From positions 1 to 33,661 of the forward strand of contig JAUVLW010000009.1 of NCBI GenBank assembly GCA_030600555.1: a DNA stretch of 33,661 nt, written 5' to 3'. The stretch's first letter is position 1. Each line of letters opens with the position of its first letter. The stretch comes from Candidatus Aenigmatarchaeota archaeon. GTDB lineage: Archaea > Aenigmatarchaeota > Aenigmatarchaeia > QMZS01. A program made the translations under genes and the position numbers. Below are positions 1 through 7,731 of this stretch, piece after piece. The notes under the pieces are model-generated. The model saw only the letters and a program-made list of their open reading frames with translations, had not been told where the DNA came from and ran no database searches.

Positions 1-1004
1 AGAATTACTCGATCAATTACCCCAGATTCTCCCAATTTTATTGATAATGATGTATCTCTCCGGTTTTCTGTTTCAGAGAAAAATTCTTCAACAGGACCAT
101 AAAATCTCAAAGGCGAGACCTTTCCAATAATTATATTTCCGCCTTTCACTTCTGTTTCAGGAGGCGCTATTCCATCTTCATCCAAAAGTTTATAATCTTC
201 CTTTGTTTTGAAATTCTTTACAGATTCGTCAGGAATTCCGATTTCATCACTTTCTATTCCCCAATACTTTTTCTCCCTTGTACCATAAGTTCTGAAAAAC
301 AATGACCTAAATACACCTCTTTCTATGGATTTCTTATTGAATATTATCGCATCTTCCATATTATACCCTTTATAAGGCATTATTGCCATAACAATATTCT
401 GACCCTGAGGATGTTCATTCAGGAAATTTGATTTGTACATCACAGTATCCACAATAGGATGTTGTGTATAATTAAGAGAATAGGCTTTTGTGTCAGGTCT
501 TAATAAATAATTTACCGCATAAACGCCTAAGGATTGAGACATCATTTTTGCGCCATAGTTTATCCTGTCTGACCTATTGTGAGCCGCAAATGGAACCATT
601 GATGCTGAAATTCCTAAAATTACTGTTGGGTTTAATTCAAGGTGTGTATGTTCATCAGTTACTTCTTCCGGGGTAATCGCAATATAAGCGTTTTCTTCTT
701 CTTCCGCATCAAGATATTCCACAACACCTTCTTTAACCAAACCTTCTAAATTAAGTTCGCCTTTTATTATTCTTTTTAAATAATCTTCGGTCAATAAAGG
801 CTCCCCATTCTTAACAATTATAACCGGTCTCCTTAACCTTGAATCCTCTACATCAATTCTTATTTCATCTATATCTTCAAGGTAGGTTATATTAGCTTCC
901 GGAGACAATACGCCTTTCCTTCTCTGTTCTCTGAAACTATTCACCAAAGACTTTGGTTTTTTTGTTTCGCCCACAAGGCTCCCTCCAAGAAATACTCGTA
1001 CCAT
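1..1004 (-). CDS. rpoB1: DNA-directed RNA polymerase subunit B' (Rpo2C), partial, runs off the left edge
   Basis: Reverse-strand frame open from ATG at 1002-1004 to the window edge; reads MVRVFLGGSLVGETKKPKSLVNSFREQRRKGVLSPEANITYLEDIDEIRIDVEDSRLRRP...EHPQGQNIVMAIMPYKGYNMEDAIIFNKKSIERGVFRS...GESGVIDRVI, typical RpoB C-terminal half. Missing from the ORF track because it has no stop in the window. Confidence 0.95.
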   Translation of the reverse strand, partial: MVRVFLGGSLVGETKKPKSLVNSFREQRRKGVLSPEANITYLEDIDEIRIDVEDSRLRRPVIIVKNGEPLLTEDYLKRIIKGELNLEGLVKEGVVEYLDAEEEENAYIAITPEEVTDEHTHLELNPTVILGISASMVPFAAHNRSDRINYGAKMMSQSLGVYAVNYLLRPDTKAYSLNYTQHPIVDTVMYKSNFLNEHPQGQNIVMAIMPYKGYNMEDAIIFNKKSIERGVFRSLFFRTYGTREKKYWGIESDEIGIPDESVKNFKTKEDYKLLDEDGIAPPETEVKGGNIIIGKVSPLRFYGPVEEFFSETENRRDTSLSIKLGESGVIDRVI

Positions 1005-1005
1005 A

Positions 1006-2484
1006 TTATAATTTACCTTTTACAAACTCAAATATACTTTCTTTATCAGAAGGACTGATTCCTTTTGAAACTGTGGATAAACTTGCAAGGTGTTTCCTCA
1101 AACCAATGTGAACACCCTCAGGGGTTTCCTGTGAACAAAACTTACCCCAATGAGTTCCGTGCAATTCACGAGCTTCTGGGTGTTCCTGAGAACTTGAAAG
1201 CATTGATATCACAGCTCTCATGTTAGATAACCTCCTGACATAATTAATCCTGTCGAGCCTCTGAGCAACACCAACTCTTCCGCCAACCCACAAACCAGTT
1301 GCCAAAGAAGAAATAATTCTTTTGCTGATATAACTGGATTCAAACAAAGCCTGAACAACAGGGTTTTTTTTCCTTTTTGTTAATCTCTGATAATTATACC
1401 TGATTCTGCTGGACAAACCATTTTTTCCAAGCAACAATGAACGAAGCAATACATCAAGGAAATATCCTGAAAATCTAATTCTCTTGTTTGACAAATGATC
1501 TATATCATCTCCTCTCTGCAACCCCAAACCAACTTTAATCAGCCTGCTTGCAACATGGGATAAATAATCAGCTTTTACAGATTGTTTGTCTTCTTCAACA
1601 CCAAGATGATGGAGTAAAAAATTGTTCAACAAATTTTGCACTCTTTGTTCCGGTGTCTCTTTGCCCATTCCCTTCACAAATCTCTGAAGATATTCCAAAG
1701 CATTTTCTTTTGTTCCAACTTCCTCAAATTCATAAATATTTGTAAGTATCTCCTCATCCATCTCAGGTGCGTCAGATACTGCTTCAATAATCTGTTTATC
1801 AGTTTCCAATCCCAAAGCCCTTATAACTACAATTAAAGGAACATTTCTTAAGTTTGAAAAGTTCATATATAATATCCTGTCTTTCCGTTCAATCATATGT
1901 CTTTGGATGTATTGGTTTTTCTCAGAATTGATTCTCGCCATTTCAATGCCCTTCTTCCTTTCTTTTGTAACAACCATCCTATTATTTGCTACTTCTTCAA
2001 CTCCAATTATAATTTTCTCAGTTCCATTCACCAGATAATAACCTCCCTGATCATAAGGATCTTCTCCAATCTTAATTAATTCTTCCTTGGTTATATTTGA
2101 ACTTGGATCTAAAATAGAACCAATCATTATTGGAAAATCGCAAAGTTTAATTTTTGTTGGTTCCTGATGAACATCATTTATCACAGGAACAACATTCACA
2201 TATAAAGCGCAAGTGTAATTTAAATCCCTTATTCTTGCTTCCATAGGGGTAATCTCTCTATCATAACCATCCGCTTCTTTTAATACAGCTCCACCAAATT
2301 CAACTTTCAACAAAAGAAGTTTTATATTATCATCCAAAGGTATGTTTTCAATCTCATCAACAATCTTCTGAACTCCTGTTGAGACAAATCGGTTATAAGT
2401 ATCAATGTGATATCTTACAGCCATCTTTGGCAAATCAGTTTCAATTAACTTGCTAAACCCCTCAAATAATCTTTTATTCTTCAT
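1006..2484 (-). CDS. rpoB2: DNA-directed RNA polymerase subunit B'' (Rpo2N)
   Basis: 492 aa ORF with GGYYLVNGTEKIIIGVEEVANNRM, DDIDHLSNKRIRFSG and HGTHWGKFCSQETPEGVHIGLRKHLAS motifs of the RpoB N-terminal half. Confidence 0.97.
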   Translation of the reverse strand: MKNKRLFEGFSKLIETDLPKMAVRYHIDTYNRFVSTGVQKIVDEIENIPLDDNIKLLLLKVEFGGAVLKEADGYDREITPMEARIRDLNYTCALYVNVVPVINDVHQEPTKIKLCDFPIMIGSILDPSSNITKEELIKIGEDPYDQGGYYLVNGTEKIIIGVEEVANNRMVVTKERKKGIEMARINSEKNQYIQRHMIERKDRILYMNFSNLRNVPLIVVIRALGLETDKQIIEAVSDAPEMDEEILTNIYEFEEVGTKENALEYLQRFVKGMGKETPEQRVQNLLNNFLLHHLGVEEDKQSVKADYLSHVASRLIKVGLGLQRGDDIDHLSNKRIRFSGYFLDVLLRSLLLGKNGLSSRIRYNYQRLTKRKKNPVVQALFESSYISKRIISSLATGLWVGGRVGVAQRLDRINYVRRLSNMRAVISMLSSSQEHPEARELHGTHWGKFCSQETPEGVHIGLRKHLASLSTVSKGISPSDKESIFEFVKGKL

Positions 2485-2723
2485 ATTACAGCCCTATAAT
2501 AAAAATAATTCTCTTTTGTTGTAGAAATTGTCCTTTTAATTTCAATCACATCCCCAACCTCAACATCCAATTTTTTTATTGCTGGATCTTTTTTTAACAT
2601 TCTTGGCAATTCTTTCTCAGTAACATTATACTTCTTAAGGATTTCTGCTTTTTCATCCTCTGAAAGTTTTCTATGTTCCGGAACCAAACAATGTTCCCCA
2701 ATCTCCAAATCTTTTTTATCCAT
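2481..2723 (-). CDS. rpoH: DNA-directed RNA polymerase subunit H (Rpo5)
   Basis: LVPEHRKLSEDEKAEILKKYNVTEKELPRMLKKDPAIKKLDVEVGDVIEIKR is characteristic of archaeal RpoH/Rpb5; likely true start is the internal ATG at 2723. Confidence 0.95.
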   Translation of the reverse strand: MDKKDLEIGEHCLVPEHRKLSEDEKAEILKKYNVTEKELPRMLKKDPAIKKLDVEVGDVIEIKRTISTTKENYFYYRAVI

Positions 2724-2761
2724 TTTCTTCAACTAATTGTTGCGACATGAGCCCGACGCGA

Positions 2762-2851
2762 TTTTCAACCACCCATTTAAACTTTGATTTTTCAACCAAG
2801 TTTGTTTTTGGGGTGCAGACCTTTTTAGCTAATTTAACTGAAAAGGGTTGC
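2762..2851 (-). other. T-loop intron of tRNA-Lys, about 90 nt (position 59/60 or a 1-2 nt shift)
   Basis: T stem-loop GCGCG-TTCGAA|gcaaccctttt...aggtctgcaccccaaaa...gggtggttgaaaa|T-CGCGT; shares conserved blocks with the tRNA-Val T-loop intron. Confidence 0.85.
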
Positions 2852-2873
2852 TTCGAACGCGCGACACCCAGGT

Positions 2874-2928
2874 TTCTTCTTACACCATTTATCATGGGGC
2901 ATTACTAATATACCCTCTAAACTTTAAA
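2874..2928 (-). other. Canonical-position (37/38) anticodon-loop intron of tRNA-Lys, 55 nt
   Basis: Anticodon stem-loop TCAGG-CTTTTA|intron|A-CCTGG. Confidence 0.87.
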
Positions 2929-2950
2929 TAAAAGCCTGATGCTCTACCAG

Positions 2951-2980
2951 ATTACTCCCTTCTTTTTTTCAAAACAAGGA
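2951..2980 (-). other. D-loop intron of tRNA-Lys (about 28-30 nt; boundaries ambiguous by 1-2 nt)
   Basis: Insert tccttgttttgaaaaaaagaagggagtaat between GTAGCTCAG and CTGGTAGAGC. Confidence 0.82.
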
Positions 2981-3144
2981 CTGAGCTACGGGCCCATAAG
3001 ATATCTTAAAAAATAGTTTTATATTCTTATTTGTACCTTCTCAGTGATTTATATTTATTTTAATTAAATAAGAATTTCCATGAAAATTTAGCCATCCTAA
3101 ATTAAAAAATATACAGAATTATGCTGAGGTGGCGGAGCGGCTAA

Positions 3145-3184
3145 GTCTTTTTTAGGCAACACTTAAAAAACGGCTCTGAACTAA
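3145..3184 (+). other. D-loop intron of tRNA-Ser, 40 nt (flanked by CTAA direct repeat, so boundary shiftable)
   Basis: Insert gtcttttttaggcaacacttaaaaaacggctctgaactaa between GAGCGGCTAA and CGCG; removal restores the D arm. Confidence 0.8.
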
Positions 3185-3225
3185 CGCGCCAGCCTGGAAA
3201 GCTGGTTCTCGAAAGGGAGCGCAGG

Positions 3226-3261
3226 TAAATACCCTATTCCGAGGAAAAGGGATTTTGCGAA
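3226..3261 (+). other. T-arm intron of tRNA-Ser, 36 nt (53/54 or 54/55)
   Basis: GCAGG|taaataccctattccgaggaaaagggattttgcgaa|TTCAAATCCTGT; removal restores T stem GCAGG/CCTGT and the TTCAAAT loop. Confidence 0.8.
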
Positions 3262-3308
3262 TTCAAATCCTGTCCTCAGCGTATAATTTATTAATTTTAT
3301 TGACTATT

Positions 3309-3824
3309 ATGGCAAAGCTAAGACCAGCTCGATGCACTCGGGAAAAAAAGAGACCTTGGACAAGGCAATCAAGAAAAAAACCGAGAGTTGGATATGTTAA
3401 AGGTGTTCCTCAAACAAAGATAAGAAGGTATGTTACTGGCACCAGAGCAAATTATGAAACCAGCTATTATCTTACATGCACATCAAAACTGCAGATAAGA
3501 GATAACTCGATAGAAGCCGCAAGAATTACAATTTCAAATTACCTGCAAAAAAACATAAAATTAAATTTTTATCTTATTTTAAGAAAATATCCTTTTCAGG
3601 TACTTCGGGAACACAAGCAGGCTGCTGTTGCCGGAGCGGACAGGTTCTTCGCAGGAATGAGGCACGCCTTTGGAAAACCCGCTGGTATGGCTGTTGTAAT
3701 GAACAAAAATGGAATTTTATTTGAACTGAAAATTGACAAAAGATATGAACATTTAGCAAAAAATGCATTTAAACGCGCAAGTCAGAAATTATCCGGAAAT
3801 TATAAAATTGTCTGCAAAGATTGA
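3309..3824 (+). CDS. rpl10e: 50S ribosomal protein L10e (uL16 family)
   Basis: MAKLRPARCTREKKRPWTRQSRKKPRVGYVKGVPQTKIRRYVTG... ; ORF-track start at 3255 is inside the tRNA-Ser gene, so internal ATG 3309 preferred. Confidence 0.93.
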   Translation: MAKLRPARCTREKKRPWTRQSRKKPRVGYVKGVPQTKIRRYVTGTRANYETSYYLTCTSKLQIRDNSIEAARITISNYLQKNIKLNFYLILRKYPFQVLREHKQAAVAGADRFFAGMRHAFGKPAGMAVVMNKNGILFELKIDKRYEHLAKNAFKRASQKLSGNYKIVCKD

Positions 3825-4012
3825 TTCATTAATCCGATTGGCTGAATAATTATAAACAATTTCATTAACACCATTACCAGCAATGCGAAAAATATCACCA
3901 AATAACAACCCACAAAAACAACAATTGCCCGTTTTAAAACAGGATTTATATTCTTGTGACTGGATAAATATGATAAAAACACAAGACCCTGTAAAACAGC
4001 AAATATCAACAC
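3800..4012 (-). CDS. Small (70 aa) predicted two-TM membrane protein, hypothetical
   Basis: Downstream of L14e on the same strand; two hydrophobic segments separated by a KNINPVLKR loop; overlaps the L10e 3' end by 25 nt in convergent orientation. Confidence 0.4.
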   Translation of the reverse strand: MLIFAVLQGLVFLSYLSSHKNINPVLKRAIVVFVGCYLVIFFALLVMVLMKLFIIIQPIGLMNQSLQTIL

Positions 4013-4073
4013 AATTAAATAACCTATCTCAGACAGAATTAATTAATCTCTTTATTAGAATTACCTATTAATC

Positions 4074-4538
4074 TTATTTTTCTGTTTTTGACTTTGTTTC
4101 TGGTTTTGTGGTTGTTTTTGAGGTTTCCTCTGTTTTTGACTTTGCTTCTGGTTTTTTTGTTGTTGTATCTTCAGTCTTTGATTTGGTTTCTGGTTTTTTT
4201 ATTGCTTTTGGAGTTGCTTCTGTTTTCACAGGTTTTTGGTTCTTCGCTTTGTTGAAAAGAAGTTTAAATCTTTTTTTATCCTTCAAAAATCCTAATCTTT
4301 TGATTATTCCGCTCTCAGAGATGCTTTTCTCCACATCTTCCTGTTTCTCTCCTTTTAACGGAATCTTATATTTTGTAATAATCAAATGTTTAACATTGCA
4401 TCTTCTCCTGCTGCACATCCCATATTTAATTGCGCCTGAAATCTCTGCAAAAGAACCTTCCAAAGGTTTTACAATAATACAATATCTTCCTCTTTCTCTC
4501 CCGGCGATTTTCTTGCAAATCTGACCTGCTTCTACCAT
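4074..4538 (-). CDS. rpl14e: 50S ribosomal protein L14e with a repetitive K/T/E/P-rich C-terminal tail
   Basis: MVEAGQICKKIAGRERGRYCIIVKPLEGSFAEISGAIKYGMCSRRRCNVKHLIITKYKIPLKGEKQEDVEKSI...; ATG at 4536-4538 rather than the 4655 start of the ORF track. Confidence 0.88.
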   Translation of the reverse strand: MVEAGQICKKIAGRERGRYCIIVKPLEGSFAEISGAIKYGMCSRRRCNVKHLIITKYKIPLKGEKQEDVEKSISESGIIKRLGFLKDKKRFKLLFNKAKNQKPVKTEATPKAIKKPETKSKTEDTTTKKPEAKSKTEETSKTTTKPETKSKTEK

Positions 4539-4564
4539 TATAAAATTCAGAATAAATTTTAATA

Positions 4565-5569
4565 ATGGATATTCAAAAATTGCTGAAGGAAAGAAACATA
4601 GAATTAAGCTATTTGGATGAGAAATATGATTTTCCTGAATTAAAAAAAGGCACAATTATTACAAATAACGGGGGATTTACCAAAAATCTGCTTTCAAATT
4701 TGGGCTTTGAGGATTTTTACCCGGTTTCTGACGCATCTATTGATAAAGTGGAAGAAATTAAAAAAAATGATCATGTTAATTATATAATTGGATTTGGGGG
4801 CGGAAAAGCGATTGATATTGCAAAAAAGCTGGCTTATGATCTGGATTTAAATCTAATTTCAGTTCCAACTGCACCTTCGCATGATGGATTGATTTCAAAG
4901 AACTGTTCTCTTTACAACGGCGTGAGGAGAGAAACAATCCCCACAAAATATCCCTCAAAAATAATCATTCCTTTATATCTATGGAAATATTCCGGTGATT
5001 TGAAAAAAGCCGGAACCTGCGATTTAATATCCAACCTAACAGCTCTGCAAGATGTAAGTCTATCAGAAAAAAAAGGGGAAAGTTTTTCAGAATTTTACAA
5101 ACAATTAAGTTTTGAATCCGCGGAAAAAGTTTTGGGTTGCGGAACTGACAAAGAACTTGCGGAGGCGTTGATTATGTCAGGCATTGCAATGGAAGAAACT
5201 TCAAAATATTGTTCAGGGAGCGAACATGAAGTTGAAAGACTTCTAGAAGAAAAAATAAACGGGGGTAAATATTTGCACGGGCAACTCGCGGGAACCGGAA
5301 CATTAATTTCAGCAAAAGTTTATGAACTTTATTCCAATGAATTTTCTGGTTTAAGATTTGAGTCAAAAAATTTGTTTGAAGATATCAAAGAAAAAATGAA
5401 AAAAGTTGGAGTATATGAATTTGCGATTGATCCTCTTAAAGATGAAAAATTCAATCCTGAGATTCTTAGAGAAATTAGCAAAATAAGGCCTGAAAGATAT
5501 TCTATCTGGAATGTTATTGACTCTAAAAAAGTTGATTGGGGGAAAGTTGTTAGAGGGATTTTGGAATGA
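4565..5569 (+). CDS. egsA: sn-glycerol-1-phosphate dehydrogenase
   Basis: IIGFGGGKAIDIAKKLAYDLDLNLISVPTAPSHDGLISKNCSL, AGTCDLISNLTALQD, and SGSEHEVERLLEEK.....HGQLAGTGT metal/NAD-binding signatures. Confidence 0.9.
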   Translation: MDIQKLLKERNIELSYLDEKYDFPELKKGTIITNNGGFTKNLLSNLGFEDFYPVSDASIDKVEEIKKNDHVNYIIGFGGGKAIDIAKKLAYDLDLNLISVPTAPSHDGLISKNCSLYNGVRRETIPTKYPSKIIIPLYLWKYSGDLKKAGTCDLISNLTALQDVSLSEKKGESFSEFYKQLSFESAEKVLGCGTDKELAEALIMSGIAMEETSKYCSGSEHEVERLLEEKINGGKYLHGQLAGTGTLISAKVYELYSNEFSGLRFESKNLFEDIKEKMKKVGVYEFAIDPLKDEKFNPEILREISKIRPERYSIWNVIDSKKVDWGKVVRGILE

Positions 5570-5583
5570 ATTGAATATACTGT

Positions 5584-5687
5584 CACTTTTGTTACGACAA
5601 GAGTTGCAAAAGTTTTAAATATACTTAATACATATTATATTATCAGATAATGATAACAACCATATTCTATCTGATAAGGTGAAAAAA
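5584..5687 (+). promoter_or_regulatory. Conserved promoter-leader copy 1: palindrome TTGTTACGACAA (5589-5600), TATA-like TTTTAAATA (5613-5621), hairpin (5640-5677), SD GGTGA (5678-5682)
   Basis: 28 nt identical to copy 2 (cacttttgttacgacaagagttgcaaaa) and near-identical after that; hairpin arms TTATCAGATA/TATCTGATAA. Confidence 0.8.
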
Positions 5688-6329
5688 ATGAGAAAATATT
5701 CATTCGGGGAAATTTCCAAAATTCGACCAGAAGAATTATTGACTAACAGAGAATTGCAGAGAAATATTCATTATTCAATTTACGATAAAACTACAAGAGA
5801 TCCTGAAATTACAGACAAAGAATCGCAATACAACCCAAATTCCCAGATTGTGCTAAAAAATGTATTAGGTGAAAATTCTGCGGTTTTAGAAAAAGATACT
5901 TTCCAGCTGGCTGACGAAACTCACACTTACTTTTTTCCAAAACTCTGGCCAACTGAAGAGATTCCAGATTATTTGAAACAAGAAGATTTAATTCCATCCG
6001 GATATTCTACCTTAGATAATAGTTTATATGAAAATGTGCAGGAAGAACTTAATCTAACTAAAGAACAAATGGAAACGGAAATTTACAAAAAAAATAGGGA
6101 GGTAATTGAAAAATTAGGAACTGAAGAAGTTCCATTTAACAAAACTTTGTTTAGGGTTGAAGGCGAAAATGAAGTACCGGAATTATATAACCGAGCAACA
6201 GGACAATGGGAAGAATATAAAAGTAAAAATGTAAAATGGGGTTATAGAGAAACAAATCCCGGAGTGTCATGGTACATATTCCCTTACAGTGAAGATATGA
6301 TGTTTAGATATGATCTTATCTCCGAATAA
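5688..6329 (+). CDS. Hypothetical protein (unknown family), first gene of an operon with an HDAC-like protein
   Basis: ATG at 5688 five nt after SD GGTGA; stop just before the HDAC ATG. Confidence 0.8.
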   Translation: MRKYSFGEISKIRPEELLTNRELQRNIHYSIYDKTTRDPEITDKESQYNPNSQIVLKNVLGENSAVLEKDTFQLADETHTYFFPKLWPTEEIPDYLKQEDLIPSGYSTLDNSLYENVQEELNLTKEQMETEIYKKNREVIEKLGTEEVPFNKTLFRVEGENEVPELYNRATGQWEEYKSKNVKWGYRETNPGVSWYIFPYSEDMMFRYDLISE

Positions 6330-6331
6330 TT

Positions 6332-7243
6332 ATGACCTCGATTATCTACCACCCGGATTACCTTAAGCATGAAACTGGAAATCATCCTGAAAACAAATTT
6401 AGGTTGGTTGCAATAATGAATGAGATTTATAACTCTGATTTAAATATAAATACAATCAAACCCAAACAGGCATCTATTGATGAAATAAATTTAGTTCATA
6501 CTCCGGGTTATATTAAAAAAGTGGCAGAATATTCAAAAAAAGAATCTCCCCTTGACCCTGATACTATTACCTGTAAAGATTCCTACGAAACTGCGTTGCT
6601 TTCGGTGGGTGGCGCTATAACTGCAGTAGATTCTCTTGATAAAAGAGACAATACCTTTGCATTAGTTCGTCCGCCGGGGCATCATGCTCTTCCCAACCAA
6701 GGAATGGGTTTTTGTCTCTTTAATAATATTGGGATTGGAGCAAAATATGCCCAAACTATTGGATATGATAATATTTTGATTGTGGATTGGGATGCGCATC
6801 ATGGAAACGGAACGCAGAACATATTTTATGATGATCCCTCTGTTTTCTATTTTTCAGTCCACCAATCACCAGGTTACCCAGGAACAGGATTTTCTGAAGA
6901 AACAGGTTCAGGAAAAGGTGAAGGATATACTAAAAATATTCCTCTTCCTCCAGGATTAGGAGATAAAGAATATCTGGATGTTTTTGAAAAATATTTGGCG
7001 CCTGTCGCAGACAAATATAAACCAGACCTTGTTTTAATATCAGCTGGTTTTGATGCTCATATTGATGACCCTATGGCTGAGATGAATGTCACCAGTACTG
7101 GATTTGAAAAAATGGCTTCTGAAGTTTATTCAATTGCAGAAAAACATTGCGATGGAAAACTGGCAATGGTGCTTGAAGGTGGATATAATCCAAAGGCACT
7201 TTCATATTCTACAAAGAAAGTGCTTGAAGTTATGTCTAAATAA
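6332..7243 (+). CDS. Histone deacetylase / acetoin-utilization / acetylpolyamine amidohydrolase superfamily protein
   Basis: Class II-type HDAC motifs: VRPPGHHALPNQGMGFCLFNNIGI, DWDAHHGNGTQNIF, SAGFDAHIDDPMAEM, LEGGYN. Confidence 0.93.
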   Translation: MTSIIYHPDYLKHETGNHPENKFRLVAIMNEIYNSDLNINTIKPKQASIDEINLVHTPGYIKKVAEYSKKESPLDPDTITCKDSYETALLSVGGAITAVDSLDKRDNTFALVRPPGHHALPNQGMGFCLFNNIGIGAKYAQTIGYDNILIVDWDAHHGNGTQNIFYDDPSVFYFSVHQSPGYPGTGFSEETGSGKGEGYTKNIPLPPGLGDKEYLDVFEKYLAPVADKYKPDLVLISAGFDAHIDDPMAEMNVTSTGFEKMASEVYSIAEKHCDGKLAMVLEGGYNPKALSYSTKKVLEVMSK

Positions 7244-7261
7244 AATAATAAAAAATTAAAT

Positions 7262-7690
7262 TCACAAATCCTTAAAAAACAACACATATTCTTTATCCTT
7301 CTTAAACCCAGCCTTTTCGTAAAAATTTAGTGATTTTTTGTTTGATTTTGGGGCAAACAAACTGACCAATTTTATTTTTCTTTTTTTTAGTTCTTTCAGA
7401 TAAGAGTCCATTAATTTTGTGCCAATTTTATAATTCCTGTATTCCGGTTTCACAACAAGATAAGTCAATACGGACAATTTGGTTAAATCATATATTTCAG
7501 AAAGAAGAAACCCAACAATTTTTTTGTCTATTTCCGCAACAAGAACAAAACCATATTCAATAACAACTTCAAAATATTTTAAACCCAAAGTCCTGCCTTC
7601 AACCATAGTCACTTCTTTTGTAGCCTTGCCTATTTTTTCAAGTGTTTTCGCGTCTTCCAGAGTTGCAGTTCTAATCACCAGAGTATCCAT
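7262..7690 (-). CDS. GNAT-family N-acetyltransferase
   Basis: IRTATLEDAKTLEKI...VAEIDKKIVGFLLSE...YLVVKPEYRNYKIGTKLMDSYLKELKKRKIKLVSLFAPKSNKKSLNFYEKAGFKKDKEY. Confidence 0.9.
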   Translation of the reverse strand: MDTLVIRTATLEDAKTLEKIGKATKEVTMVEGRTLGLKYFEVVIEYGFVLVAEIDKKIVGFLLSEIYDLTKLSVLTYLVVKPEYRNYKIGTKLMDSYLKELKKRKIKLVSLFAPKSNKKSLNFYEKAGFKKDKEYVLFFKDL

Positions 7691-7731
7691 AATTTAATAA
7701 CCGTTTATCCAATACTTTGGTAAATATAACT

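Larger units (their letters stand above)
2748..2995 (-). tRNA. tRNA-Lys (UUU anticodon), interrupted by three apparent introns
   Basis: Exons assemble to GGGCCCG-TA-GCTC-AG(TC)TGGTA-GAGC-A-TCAGG-CTTTTAA-CCTGG-GTGTC-GCGCG-TTCGAAT-CGCGT-CGGGCTC-A, a full cloverleaf (73-74 nt); the gene spans 248 nt. Confidence 0.9.
3123..3281 (+). tRNA. tRNA-Ser (GGA anticodon), interrupted by two apparent introns
   Basis: Exons assemble to GCTGAGG-TG-GCG-GAGCGGCTAA-CGC-G-CCAGC-CTGGAAA-GCTGG-TTCTCGAAAGGGAGC-GCAGG-TTCAAAT-CCTGT-CCTCAGC-G, an 83 nt class II tRNA with long variable arm. Confidence 0.88.

Noticed and set aside
488-2079. Plus-strand ORFs at 488, 1548, 1636, 1897
   Set aside because: Antisense to strongly supported rpoB1/rpoB2; composition not protein-like.
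2874-2928. Box C/D-like words (ATGATAA) in the tRNA-Lys anticodon intron
   Set aside because: No convincing paired C/D and C'/D' boxes; word better explained by a small CCAT/ATGG hairpin.
3883-4071. 62-aa plus-strand ORF MRKISPNNNPQKQQLP...
   Set aside because: Overlaps the better (two-TM) minus-strand ORF 3800-4012; no recognisable features.
4108-4524. 138-aa plus-strand ORF rich in F/V/S
   Set aside because: Antisense shadow of the L14e gene and its K/T/E repeat tail.
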